The notes: generated by a model from the sequence alone, not told the origin. 28,022 nt of DNA from an uncultured Faecalibacterium sp. (GCA_934561485.1 CAKTGS010000019.1:1-28022), one strand, 5' to 3'; counted from the stretch's first letter, positions 14,079 through 22,665 are shown. Made by a program: numbers and translations.

Positions 14079-15026
14079 TTACTCCTTTGCGGCAGGGCGC
14101 TTTTTGGCACAGCCGGGGCAGCGTTTGCCCTCATCGCTCGAGGATGCCACCACCGGGGCGGGGTTGCGCACGCCGGAGTAGTCATCGTCCGGGTCCGGGC
14201 GGCGGGGTGCACGCTTGCCGCCGCTGATGTATTCGCACACGCCCACCTTGTAGTAGCGCGGAGACAGGCTCTCGGTGCCGCAGCGCACCCGCAGGTAGCC
14301 GGAAATGGGGTTTACTTCCAGCACGGTGCCCAGGCCGTCCGGGGTGCGCACGGTGCTGCCTACCATGGGCATGATGCTGTTCAGGTACTCGTAGGCGTTT
14401 TCCTCGTAGGCCAGGCAGCACATCAGGCGGCCGCAGGCACCGCTGATCTTGGTGGGGTTCAGCGAAAGGCCCTGTTCCTTGGCCATCTTGATGGAAACGG
14501 GCTGGAAGTCCTTGAGGAAGCGGCTGCAGCAGAAAGGCTGGCCGCAGATGCCCAGGCCGCCGATTATCTTGCTTTCGTCACGCACGCCGATCTGGCGCAG
14601 TTCAATGCGGGTGTGGAAGATGCCGGCCAGGTCCTTGACCAGCTCGCGGAAGTCCACGCGGCCATCGGCGGTAAAGTAGAACATGATCTTGGAGCGGTCC
14701 AGCGTGTACTCGGCTTCCACCAGCTTCATTTCAAGCCCGTGGCGGGCAATGCAGTCCTGGCAGGTGCGAAAAGCGCGCTTTTCGTCCTCACGGTTCTGGC
14801 GCATCCGGCGGATGTCCACGCTGTCGGCCATGCGGGTAATGGGCTTCAGGGCCTTGGGCACGGCGGCATCGGTTACTTCCTTCACGCCTTGCACCACCTC
14901 GCCGCACTCAATGCCGCGGGCGGTTTCCACGATCACGTAATCGCCGGTGCGGATCTCGGCATCAACGGGGTCAAAATAATAGCTTTTGCCGTTTTCTTTG
15001 AAACGGACAGAAATGACTTTTTTCAT
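14079..15026 (-). CDS. ricT: PSP1-domain protein RicT (YaaT)
   Basis: Member of the Ric (YaaT-YlbF-YmcA) complex, which in Bacillus subtilis carries [4Fe-4S] clusters and assists RNase Y-dependent mRNA processing. 315 aa. The PSP1 domain is central to C-terminal; the conserved cysteine groups CGQPFCC (161-167) and CGRLMCC (198-204) are present, as is IKMAKEQGLSLNPTKISG. The C-terminal extension carries an additional CPGCAKK pair. AGAGGA lies about 8 nt before the ATG. The Ric partners are not in this window, so complex formation is inferred. Next to, and upstream of, the ferredoxin gene on the same strand, separated by about 308 bp with a separate promoter. Confidence 0.92.
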   Translation of the reverse strand: MKKVISVRFKENGKSYYFDPVDAEIRTGDYVIVETARGIECGEVVQGVKEVTDAAVPKALKPITRMADSVDIRRMRQNREDEKRAFRTCQDCIARHGLEMKLVEAEYTLDRSKIMFYFTADGRVDFRELVKDLAGIFHTRIELRQIGVRDESKIIGGLGICGQPFCCSRFLKDFQPVSIKMAKEQGLSLNPTKISGACGRLMCCLAYEENAYEYLNSIMPMVGSTVRTPDGLGTVLEVNPISGYLRVRCGTESLSPRYYKVGVCEYISGGKRAPRRPDPDDDYSGVRNPAPVVASSSDEGKRCPGCAKKRPAAKE

Positions 15027-15101
15027 AGTGTTCCTCTTTGGCTTGCAACGATCTATCGGAGAAAGCCCTGCAAAAGGGCCTGCTGATCCATTCTGACTGT
15101 T

Positions 15102-15130
15102 AGTATAACATATTTAAATGCACATTTCCA
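15102..15130 (-). promoter_or_regulatory. Promoter of ricT
   Basis: Minus strand TGGAAA (15130-15125), 17 bp, TATACT (15107-15102). A GCCCT/AGGGC hairpin (15064-15078) lies in the short leader. Confidence 0.5.
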
Positions 15131-15133
15131 CGC

Positions 15134-15188
15134 CAAAAACAAAATGCACCCGCAGCCTCTTCCGGAAAGGCAGTTCCGGCGCAGTGCA
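15134..15188 (-). terminator. Terminator-like hairpin with no gene upstream
   Basis: On the minus strand TGCAC...GTGCA encloses CCGGAA...TTCCGG and is followed by TTTTGTTTTTGG. It lies upstream of the ricT promoter, so it cannot belong to ricT. It would end a minus-strand transcript starting somewhere in 15190-15350, where I see no ORF or clear promoter. The rest of 15027-15474 holds only the ricT and RND promoters. Confidence 0.4.
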
Positions 15189-15360
15189 CCCGGGCGGCAA
15201 AGATGAAACGGCCTGCAACAATCCGCGCCCCTGAACCGTATAAAAGGTTGGAAACTGTCGGAATTTTGTCCTGTTCCGGCCCAAAGCCCCGGAATGCGAA
15301 TGGAATTTGTTAAAAAAGTGCGAAAGTGACCCAAGAAACACAAAAGATTTGCCCTTTTGC

Positions 15361-15388
15361 TTGCAAGCCGGGGGCTGGTGTGTATAAT
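15361..15388 (+). promoter_or_regulatory. Promoter of the RND transporter gene
   Basis: TTGCAA (15361-15366), 16 bp, and a perfect TATAAT (15383-15388). The leader is about 80 nt. Confidence 0.75.
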
Positions 15389-15474
15389 AAAATTGTTAAA
15401 GTGTGGACTTTCCCCCGGTGGGAATGCGGCTGCCCTGCCCGGTGCGCGGCAAGGCAGAGAAACGGTAGGAGAAG

Positions 15475-18400
15475 ATGGAAAAATTCAGTGTCAAAAAGCC
15501 ATTCACGGTGCTGGTGGCGGTGGTCATGGTCCTGATTTTGGGCTTTGTGGCCATTACAAAAATGCAGACGAACCTGCTGCCGGACGTCAGCACACCGTAC
15601 CTGATGGTGGTTACGGTGTACCCCGGTGCCAGCCCGGAGCGCGTGCAGAGCGAAGTTTCAGACGTGCTGCAGAATGCGCTTACCGTGCCCGGTGTGGAAA
15701 AGGTAACGGCCACCTCGGCGGAGAACTACAGCCTGCTGCTGATGCAGTTCACCGAGGATACCGACATGAACAGTGCGCTGGTCAAGGTGTCCAACAAACT
15801 GGACCAGGCCAAGAGCGACCTGCCCAGCACCTGCCTGACCCCTTCCATCATTGAATACAGCCTGAATATGAACGCCTTTATGACCGTGGCCGTCAGCCGC
15901 GAAGGCAGCGATGTGTATCAGGTATCGGATTTTGTCAAGGACACCATGGTGCCCTACGTGCAGCGCAAGGGCGGTGTGTCCAGCGTGTCGTCCAGCGGCC
16001 TGGTGGAAAAACTGGTGCAGGTGCAGCTCAACCAGGACAAAATTGATGCCATCAACGAAAAGCTGCTGGAACTGATCGACACCCAGCTGACGGCGGCCCG
16101 GAAGCAGCTGGAAAGCGCCGAGGCCCAGATCGAAGCGGGCCGCGCGGAATACAACAAGCAGTATATGAACTTCGGCAACACCGTTTCCAACTCGGTGATG
16201 GGTTCTATGAGCGTGGAAGTGGGCAATGCCGTGGATGTGGTGCGCGAACAGGCCTCTGCCCTGCTGCAGAGCGTCAACGACCTGATCGCCATCGTCAAGG
16301 AGCCGGAGATCCAGCAGGCCCTGATCGAGGTGCGGGACGGCCTGCAGAAGGTGGTGGACCGCTTCAATACCACCGGCATCCGGGACATTGACTCCCTGAT
16401 CGAGATCGTGGCCGAGCTGCGCGGCATCACCGATAAGCTTACCAATGCCCTGCAGCAGCTGCAGCAGCGCCTGAACACCGAAGAGGGCACCGAGGGCAGC
16501 ACCGTTGTCGACCTGGCAGACGAGATGCAGCTGCAGCAGAGCCTGAACGTGATCTACAGCACCCTGGAGGACACCATCAAGGCCATGGACGATGTGCCCC
16601 AGCTGATGACGACCTTCTCCAATGCGCTGGGCAGCTTTACCCAGCAGCAGCTCAACGCCTATATGCAGTTCACGGAAGCCCGTGAGATGCTGAACGAATA
16701 CGAAAAGCAGCTGGAAAGCGCCAAGCAGGAATACGAAACGGCCAAGGCCACCGCGCTGGCCCAGGCGGATGTGTCCAAGCAGCTGGACATCGACACTCTG
16801 GCAAACCTGATCTATGCCCAGAACTTCTCCATGCCCGCCGGTTATGTGGAGGACAAGGACGGCCAGTCCTGGCTGCTGAAGGTGGGCGAAGAGTACGACA
16901 GCGTGGAGGACATTGCCGGTGCCCTGCTGCTGCACGTGGACGGCTACGGCGATGTGCGCCTGTCGGATGTGGCAGACGTGGAAGTGATCGACAACTCCGC
17001 CGACAGCTACACCCGCCTGAACGGGGAGCAGGCTGCCGTGCTGAAGATCTACAAAAACGCAACGTCCAGCGCCAGCGATGTTTCCAACAACTGCCTGGAA
17101 GCCTTCAGCGAGCTGGAAGCCCAGTACGATGGTCTGCATGTAGTAGTGCTGTCCAACCAGGGCAACTACATCACCATCATCATCAAGAGCATCCTTACCA
17201 GCATGGCAGTGGGTGCGGCCCTGGCCATCATCGTGCTGGCCATCTTCCTGAAAGACCTCAAGCCCACCCTCGTGGTCGGCATCAGCATTCCGCTGTCGGT
17301 GCTGTTTGCGGTGGTACTCATGTACTTTACCGGACTGGATATGAATGTGATGACCCTGGCGGGCCTGAGCCTTGGCATTGGTATGCTGGTGGACAACTCG
17401 GTGGTGGTCATTGAAAACATCTACCGTCTGCGCAGCCGCGGCGTGCCGGCAGCCCGCGCCGCCGTGCAGGGCACAAAGCAGGTGGGCATGTCCGTTGTGG
17501 CATCCACCCTCACCTCGGTGTGCGTGTTCCTGCCGGTGGTGTTCTCTTCCAGCATTGTGCGCAGCCTGATGCAGCCCATGTCGCTGTGCATCGGCTACTG
17601 CCTGATGGCTTCCCTGCTGGTGGCCGTTACGGTGGTGCCGGCGGCCGCTTCCACCGTGCTGAAAAAGGCCGAGCCGAAGCGTCTTGTGTGGTTTGAAAAG
17701 CTGCAGGATAAATACACCGCCAGCCTGTCCTGGTGCCTGCAGCACCGTGCCCTGCCGCTGATCGCGGCGGTGGCGCTGCTGGCGTTCAGCGGCTGGCAGG
17801 TGTTCCGCATGGGCATTGAACTGCTGCCCACCATCACCAGCAACGAAGCCACCATTACCCTCTCCACCCAGGAGGGTCTGACCAAAGAAGAATCCTATGC
17901 CGTTGCCGGCAAGGTGGTGGAAGCCGCCATGGCCGTGGACAATGTGGAAGAGGTGGGCATTACCACCGACACCAGCGTGGCCGGGCTGGACATCAGCCAG
18001 CTGGGCCTGCCTACCCAGATCACTGACCTGCTGGCCGCCGCCAACAGCTACGGCAGCTACCAGCTGAACGTGATGCTCAAGGAGGACCTTTCCTCCGCGC
18101 AGATCGAGACCGCGCGCCAGGCACTGGAAGATGCCGTGGCCGGTGTGGAGAACTGCACCGGTACCGTGGAGATTTCCGGCATGACCGGAGAGCTGACCAG
18201 CCAGCTGGCCAGCGGCCTGTCCATTAAGATCTACGGCGCAGACGAGACCACCCTGACCCAGCTTTCGGAAAAGATCGTGGACCTGGTGAACAACACCGAG
18301 GGCTTTGCCAATGCCACCAATGGCCTGGGGGCCGGCGACTCCACCATCATCCTGAAGATCGACCGCGATAAGGTGCGCGCCAACGGCCTGACCGTGGCCC

Positions 18401-19413
18401 AGGTGTACCAGCAGATCGCAGCCAAGCTGACCACCACCACCACCGCCCAGACCCCGGTTACCGTGGACGGCACCACCATGAACGTGCAGATCACCGATAA
18501 CCTGGACCCGGTGACCAAGGAAAACATGATGGACATCACCTTTGAAACCAGTGTGATAGCCACCGATGGCACCACCACCACCGGCACCTGCACCCTGGCG
18601 GACATTGCCACCTGGGAGGAAGGCACCGCGCCGGACTCCATCACCAGCGAGAACCAGACCCAGTACGTCACCGTAACGGCCGACACGCTGGAAGGCTACA
18701 ACACCACCGTGCAGTCCCGCGTGCTGCAGAAAAAGCTGGATGAATTTGCCGCCAGCGCCGATATGCCGGAGGGCTGCAGCTTCTCCATGGGCGGCGAGAC
18801 CGAGAATGTGGACTTCATGGTCAATGAAATGGTGCAGTGGATGGCCCTGGCCCTGCCCTTTGTCTACCTGGTCATGGTGGCACAGTTCCAGAGCCTGCTG
18901 TCCCCCTTCATTGTGCTGTTCACAGTGCCGCTGGCCTTTACCGGCGGCCTGATCGGCCTGCTGGTCACCGGCCAGCAGCTCACCATGATCTCCCTCATGG
19001 GCTTTATCGTGCTGATGGGCACGGTCGTGAACAACGGCATTGTGTTCGTGGATTACGCCAACCAGCTGCGTCTGGGCGGCATGGAGCGCCGCGCCGCCCT
19101 GGTGGCCACCGGTAAGACCCGTATGCGTCCCATCCTGATGACCACCCTTACCACCGTGCTGGCCATGCTGCAGATGGTGTTCAGCAACGACATGGCCAGC
19201 CAGCTCATGAGCGGCATGGCGATCGTGATCATCTGCGGCCTGAGCTACGCCACCCTGATGACCCTGTATATCGTACCCATCCTGTACGATATGCTGTTCA
19301 AGAAGCCGCCGCTCAACGTGGATGTGGGCAGCGATGATGAGCTGGACGACATCCCGGACGATGCCGCCGAGTTCATTGCGGCACAGAGCCATGCCGCCGT
19401 GCCGGAAGCATAA
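15475..19413 (+). CDS. RND-family efflux permease with a large helical insertion
   Basis: A 1312-aa membrane transporter of the HAE1/AcrB-like group (SwrC-type in Gram-positives), a proton-driven exporter of hydrophobic compounds. TM1 follows MEKFSVKKPFTVLV; porter segments (LLPDVSTPYLMVVTVYPGAS) follow. TM2-6 include GIGMLVDNSVVVIENIYRLR; TM8-12 end near 19300. In TM4 the essential aspartate pair of AcrB is D640-N641, and TM10 has VVNNG (from about 1184) where AcrB has its lysine, as usual for this subgroup. About 240 extra residues (196-437) form an all-helical insertion with two similar coiled-coil arms (KQLESAEAQIEAGRAEY and KQLESAKQEYETAKA). No adaptor or outer-membrane gene is adjacent, as expected without an outer membrane. 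AGGAG is only 3 nt from the ATG, a short spacing. Substrate unknown. Confidence 0.92.
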   Translation: MEKFSVKKPFTVLVAVVMVLILGFVAITKMQTNLLPDVSTPYLMVVTVYPGASPERVQSEVSDVLQNALTVPGVEKVTATSAENYSLLLMQFTEDTDMNSALVKVSNKLDQAKSDLPSTCLTPSIIEYSLNMNAFMTVAVSREGSDVYQVSDFVKDTMVPYVQRKGGVSSVSSSGLVEKLVQVQLNQDKIDAINEKLLELIDTQLTAARKQLESAEAQIEAGRAEYNKQYMNFGNTVSNSVMGSMSVEVGNAVDVVREQASALLQSVNDLIAIVKEPEIQQALIEVRDGLQKVVDRFNTTGIRDIDSLIEIVAELRGITDKLTNALQQLQQRLNTEEGTEGSTVVDLADEMQLQQSLNVIYSTLEDTIKAMDDVPQLMTTFSNALGSFTQQQLNAYMQFTEAREMLNEYEKQLESAKQEYETAKATALAQADVSKQLDIDTLANLIYAQNFSMPAGYVEDKDGQSWLLKVGEEYDSVEDIAGALLLHVDGYGDVRLSDVADVEVIDNSADSYTRLNGEQAAVLKIYKNATSSASDVSNNCLEAFSELEAQYDGLHVVVLSNQGNYITIIIKSILTSMAVGAALAIIVLAIFLKDLKPTLVVGISIPLSVLFAVVLMYFTGLDMNVMTLAGLSLGIGMLVDNSVVVIENIYRLRSRGVPAARAAVQGTKQVGMSVVASTLTSVCVFLPVVFSSSIVRSLMQPMSLCIGYCLMASLLVAVTVVPAAASTVLKKAEPKRLVWFEKLQDKYTASLSWCLQHRALPLIAAVALLAFSGWQVFRMGIELLPTITSNEATITLSTQEGLTKEESYAVAGKVVEAAMAVDNVEEVGITTDTSVAGLDISQLGLPTQITDLLAAANSYGSYQLNVMLKEDLSSAQIETARQALEDAVAGVENCTGTVEISGMTGELTSQLASGLSIKIYGADETTLTQLSEKIVDLVNNTEGFANATNGLGAGDSTIILKIDRDKVRANGLTVAQVYQQIAAKLTTTTTAQTPVTVDGTTMNVQITDNLDPVTKENMMDITFETSVIATDGTTTTGTCTLADIATWEEGTAPDSITSENQTQYVTVTADTLEGYNTTVQSRVLQKKLDEFAASADMPEGCSFSMGGETENVDFMVNEMVQWMALALPFVYLVMVAQFQSLLSPFIVLFTVPLAFTGGLIGLLVTGQQLTMISLMGFIVLMGTVVNNGIVFVDYANQLRLGGMERRAALVATGKTRMRPILMTTLTTVLAMLQMVFSNDMASQLMSGMAIVIICGLSYATLMTLYIVPILYDMLFKKPPLNVDVGSDDELDDIPDDAAEFIAAQSHAAVPEA

Positions 19414-19447
19414 TACTCCGCTCAGTCATTGCTGCGCAATGCCGATG

Positions 19448-19516
19448 ATCCCCCCTTTGGTTCCGTCCTCTTCCCCTGACCGGGGGAAGCCGGTCCCGAA
19501 AAGGGGGGATTTTTTG
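19448..19516 (+). terminator. Terminator of the RND gene within a composite repeat
   Basis: ATCCCCCCTTT (19448-19458) pairs with AAAGGGGGGAT (19500-19510), with an inner CTTCCCC/GGGGGAAG hairpin, then TTTTTT. First half of the repeat 19448-19632. Confidence 0.85.
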
Positions 19517-19632
19517 TTGGCAAGGGCAGGCTTTCCGACAAAAAAGCAAAACTCTTCCAATCCTGGCGCATAAAGCTTCCCCCCTCGGGGGAGCCGGCAA
19601 ACCCGTCAGGGTTTGACAGAGAGGATTTCCCA
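19448..19632. repeat. Composite intergenic repeat, copy 1
   Basis: A double-decker terminator hairpin (19448-19516), about 55 bp of unrelated sequence, then a fold-back: GCTTCCCCCCTCGGGGGAGC followed by AAACCCGTCAGGGTTT and GACAGAGAGGATTT. The same order of parts occurs at 20905-21045 behind galM. The remaining 19633-19800 holds only the galM promoter and leader. Confidence 0.65.
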
Positions 19633-19720
19633 CTTGCTTCTTTCGATAAATCCACCAAAAAATTGCCTGAAAAATTGGATGCAAATTCTAAAAGCAAGCC
19701 AACACAAACACACAAAACTG

Positions 19721-19729
19721 TGATATAAT
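19721..19729 (+). promoter_or_regulatory. Extended -10 promoter of galM
   Basis: TGATATAAT (TGn plus perfect TATAAT, -10 at 19724-19729). No good -35 hexamer at the right distance. Confidence 0.6.
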
Positions 19730-19800
19730 CATAAATACAGTACAAATACGGGGGCAGTCTGCCCGGCCGTATAAAACGATCCTGAGGAGGCGAATGCCCA

Positions 19801-20874
19801 ATGGCACAGATCCGCTCAAAGCCCTTCGGTGTGACCAAAGAGGGCGCGAATGTAACAGAGTATATTCTTTCCAATCCCGGCGGGCTGTCGGTCAGTGTGC
19901 TGGACTACGGCTGCGTGATCAAAAACATCATCGTGCCGGCCAAGAACGGCCCGGTGGATGTGGTACTGGGCCATGACACCATGGCCGATTACGAAGCCGA
20001 CTTTACCTCCCCTGCCAGCACCTGCTGCGGCGCTTTTGTGGGGCGCTATGCCAACCGCATTGAAAACGCGGTGTTCAGCGTGGGCGGCAAAACCTACCAG
20101 CTGGAAGCCAACAGCGGCCCCAACCACCTGCACGGCTGCTTCAGCCGCAAGCTGTACCGGGTCAAATCCTTCGGCGACACCCTGCTGATGGAAGCCGAAA
20201 GCCCGGACGGTGAGGATGGTTTCCCGGGCAATCTGAAAATTGCCGTGCGCTACACTCTTACCGAGGACAACACCTTCCGCATGGATTACCGCGTTTCTTC
20301 GGATGCGGATACCATTGTGAACCTGACCAACCACAGCTATTTCAACCTGGACGGCGGCGGCGATGTGCTGGGCCAGAAACTGCGCATCTATGCCTCGAAT
20401 TTCCTGGAAGGCAACAACCAGACCTGCCCCACCGGCAAGATCCTGCCCGTGGCAAACACCCCCATGGACTTTACCACCGGCAAGCTGCTGGGCAAAGAGA
20501 TCGACTCCGGCTACCCCCAGACCACCATGGTGGGCGGCGGCTACGACCACTGCTATGTCATCGACCGCGCCCGCGGCTCCAGCCAGAGCATCTGCGCCTG
20601 GGCCACCAGCGATAAAACCGGCATCAGCATGAAGCTGTATACCACCCAGCCGGGCATTCAGCTGTACACCGGCAACTTTTTGCAGGACTGCCCCACCCCC
20701 GGCAAGGGCGGCGTGCCCATGCGGAAGTACGGCGGCTTTGCACTGGAAACCCAGCATTACCCCTGCAGTCCCTCGCACCCGGAGTTCCCCTCCACCGTGC
20801 TGCGGGCCGGCAAGGTGTTCCGCGCCACCACCACCCTGCGCTTCTTCACCGGCAAGCAGTGCGGGAAATTATAA
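19801..20874 (+). CDS. galM: Aldose 1-epimerase (mutarotase)
   Basis: Interconverts alpha and beta anomers of galactose or glucose, the entry step of the Leloir pathway; 357 aa, cytoplasmic (no signal peptide). Active-site residues: GPNHLHG (N108, H109 region), NLTNHSYFNL with catalytic H178, and FALETQHYP with catalytic E316. FVGRYANRI is the family sugar-binding arginine segment. AGGAGG (19785-19790) is 10 nt from the chosen ATG. An out-of-frame ATG at 19794 leads only to a short overlapping frame. Followed by galE after 392 bp with separate promoters, so they form a functional neighbourhood, not a tight operon. Confidence 0.96.
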   Translation: MAQIRSKPFGVTKEGANVTEYILSNPGGLSVSVLDYGCVIKNIIVPAKNGPVDVVLGHDTMADYEADFTSPASTCCGAFVGRYANRIENAVFSVGGKTYQLEANSGPNHLHGCFSRKLYRVKSFGDTLLMEAESPDGEDGFPGNLKIAVRYTLTEDNTFRMDYRVSSDADTIVNLTNHSYFNLDGGGDVLGQKLRIYASNFLEGNNQTCPTGKILPVANTPMDFTTGKLLGKEIDSGYPQTTMVGGGYDHCYVIDRARGSSQSICAWATSDKTGISMKLYTTQPGIQLYTGNFLQDCPTPGKGGVPMRKYGGFALETQHYPCSPSHPEFPSTVLRAGKVFRATTTLRFFTGKQCGKL

Positions 20875-20904
20875 CCCCTCTCAGATTCATGATGTTCGCC
20901 AGCT

Positions 20905-20972
20905 GCTCCCCCTTTTGGTTTCACCAGCTTCCCCGGCCGGGGAAAGCTGCTCCTGAAAGGGGGAGCTTTATT
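20905..20972 (+). terminator. Terminator of galM within a composite repeat
   Basis: GCTCCCCCTTT (20905-20915) pairs with AAAGGGGGAGC (20956-20966), with an inner CTTCCCC/GGGGAAAG stem, then TTTATTTTT. Confidence 0.85.
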
Positions 20973-21045
20973 TTTGCGCACCGAAAGATGCAGAAGTCCC
21001 CTCGGGGGAGCGGGCAGCGCCGCAGGCATTGACGGAGAGGGTTTG
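20905..21045. repeat. Composite intergenic repeat, copy 2
   Basis: Same architecture as 19448-19632: a CCCCCTTTTGGTT-starting nested terminator, then CCCCTCGGGGGAGC, a GC-rich spacer, and TTGACGGAGAGGGTTT. The remaining 21046-21174 before the galE promoter shows nothing recognisable. Confidence 0.65.
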
Positions 21046-21174
21046 CTCCTGCTCTTTCTCCTATTTGCACAAATCGGTCCATCTATCCATGTGAAAAGTG
21101 CGAAAATTCTCCGCAAATCAAAGCAGAACAAGAAAACGTGCAACAAAAATACATTTGAATAAAAAGCACATCCC

Positions 21175-21203
21175 TTGCGTCTGCGCCACAAAAGCGGTAT
21201 TCT
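21175..21203 (+). promoter_or_regulatory. Promoter of galE
   Basis: TTGCGT (21175-21180), 17 bp, TATTCT (21198-21203). The leader contains a GGGG/CCCC hairpin (21213-21229) and CCGGA/TCCGG (21229-21246) just before the ribosome binding site. Confidence 0.55.
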
Positions 21204-21266
21204 TTAGGCAGACGGGGGCAGCCCCCCGGAATAATCCATCCGGATAGAAAGAAGTGAGGGACGCTT

Positions 21267-22292
21267 ATGGCTATTTTGGTTTCTGGCGGCGCCGGTTACA
21301 TCGGCAGCCACACTTGTATCGAACTTCTGAACGCTGGCTATGACGTAGTTGTGGCCGATAACTATTACAATGCTTCCCCGGTGGTGCTGGACCGCGTGAA
21401 GCAGATCACCGGCAAGGACTTCCGCTTCTACAATGCGGACATGACCAAGCACGAGGACGTGGAGAAGATCTTCTCCGAGTGCCCGGACATTACCGCCGTC
21501 ATTCAGTTTGCCGCCTACAAGGCCGTGGGCGAGAGTGTGTCCAAGCCCATTGAATACTACTACAACAACCTCAACTGCACCCTGGTGATCCTGGATGTGA
21601 TGCGGCACCATGGCTGCCACAACTTCGTGTTCAGCTCCTCTGCCACCGTTTACGGCGACCCCGCCAGTGTGCCCATCACCGAGGATTTCCCCGTGGGTGC
21701 CACCACCAACCCCTACGGCACCACCAAGGCCATGACCGAGCGCATCCTGCAGGATGTCTGCAAGGCGGACCCCAGCCTGAATGTGGCCCTGCTGCGCTAC
21801 TTCAACCCCATCGGTGCCCACAAGAGCGGCCTGATCGGCGAGGACCCCAACGGCATCCCCAATAACCTGATGCCCTACATTGCCAAGGTGGCCGTGGGCA
21901 AGCTGGAAAAGGTGCATGTGTTCGGCAACGACTACCCCACCCCGGACGGCACCGGCGTGCGCGACTACATCCACGTGGTGGATCTGGCCCGCGGCCATGT
22001 GTGCGCCATCCGCAAGCTGGAGACCGGCTGCGGTCTCTTCATCTGCAATCTGGGCACCGGCAAGGGTTACAGTGTTCTGGACGTCATCCACGCCTTCTCC
22101 AAGGCCTGCGGCAAGGAGATCCCCTACGTCATCGACCCGCGCCGTCCTGGCGACATTGCCGAGTGCTATGCCGACCCCACCAAGGCCAAGAACGAGCTGG
22201 GCTGGGTGGCTGAGTACGGTATCGAGGAGATGTGCGCCGACAGCTGGAACTGGCAGAAGAATAACCCCGATGGCTACCACACCGTGAAGTAA
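21267..22292 (+). CDS. galE: UDP-glucose 4-epimerase
   Basis: Interconverts UDP-galactose and UDP-glucose (Leloir pathway and supply of cell-envelope sugars). 341 aa, an extended short-chain dehydrogenase with a Rossmann fold: GGAGYIG (7-13) binds NAD, SSSATVYG supplies the catalytic Ser/Thr near 124-127, and Y150-x3-K154 (YGTTK) is the catalytic pair. Further family segments are LRYFNPIGAH, GIPNNLMPYI and VRDYIHVVDLA. GAGGG lies about 8 nt before the ATG. Third positions are almost all G/C, as in a well-expressed gene. Follows galM on the same strand. Confidence 0.97.
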   Translation: MAILVSGGAGYIGSHTCIELLNAGYDVVVADNYYNASPVVLDRVKQITGKDFRFYNADMTKHEDVEKIFSECPDITAVIQFAAYKAVGESVSKPIEYYYNNLNCTLVILDVMRHHGCHNFVFSSSATVYGDPASVPITEDFPVGATTNPYGTTKAMTERILQDVCKADPSLNVALLRYFNPIGAHKSGLIGEDPNGIPNNLMPYIAKVAVGKLEKVHVFGNDYPTPDGTGVRDYIHVVDLARGHVCAIRKLETGCGLFICNLGTGKGYSVLDVIHAFSKACGKEIPYVIDPRRPGDIAECYADPTKAKNELGWVAEYGIEEMCADSWNWQKNNPDGYHTVK

Positions 22293-22306
22293 CTTTATAA
22301 AGATGG

Positions 22307-22348
22307 AGCACCGCATATTCTCGCCTGAGAGTGTGCGGTGCTTTTTTG
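22307..22348 (+). terminator. Terminator of galE
   Basis: AGCACCGCA (22307-22315) / TGCGGTGCT (22334-22342) with an inner CTC/GAG, followed by TTTTTTG, 15 nt after the stop. Confidence 0.93.
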
Positions 22349-22370
22349 TTACCGCTTTAACTTTAGCGGG

Positions 22371-22579
22371 CTCGCCCTCTCAGCCTCGCCTTGCTCGGCA
22401 GCTCTCCCAAAGGGAGAGCCTCTGGCGTGACCGGAAACTTTGCGGTTGAGCCGGAAACTGTACCGCTATGCCAAGGCCTCTCCCTTTGAGGAAAGACTTC
22501 CCCCGCGCCGGGGGAAGATGTCACCGTAGGTGACAAAAGGGGGAGTGTGGATTTGCGAAGCAAAGACGGAGAGGGCGAG
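22371..22579. repeat. Fold-back intergenic repeat with 11-bp inverted ends
   Basis: CTCGCCCTCTC (22371-22381) and GAGAGGGCGAG (22569-22579) form perfect inverted ends of a 209-bp element full of hairpins: GCTCTCCC/GGGAGAGC (22401-22419), CTTCCCCC/GGGGGAAG (22497-22517), TGTCACC/GGTGACA (22519-22535). The right half shares its ends with the element at 25233-25326 (CCAAGGCCTCTCCCTTTG and GACGGAGAGGGCGAGG). No ORF. Confidence 0.6.
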
Positions 22580-22614
22580 GGTGCTGCCCGCCGAGCCCCT
22601 CCCCATATTTTCTA

Positions 22615-22643
22615 TTGACATCCGCTGCCAGTTAGCCTATACT
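22615..22643 (+). promoter_or_regulatory. Promoter of feoB
   Basis: A perfect TTGACA (22615-22620), 17 bp, TATACT (22638-22643). Confidence 0.9.
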
Positions 22644-22665
22644 ACAATTGTTAACATGGACTAAC
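22631..22665 (+). promoter_or_regulatory. Candidate iron-responsive operator at feoB
   Basis: GTTAGCCT (22631-22638) overlaps the -10, and an inverted near copy GGACTAAC (22658-22665) lies downstream of it. GTTAGCCTA matches nine bases of the DtxR/IdeR core GTTAGCCTAAC. The same motif recurs upstream of the ferredoxin gene. Regulator not in this window. Confidence 0.45.

Noticed and set aside
15658..19392. 1244-codon open frame antisense to the RND gene
   Set aside because: A shadow of G/C-rich third positions; the translation is a His/Gln/Gly-rich low-complexity string with no ribosome binding site or family motif.
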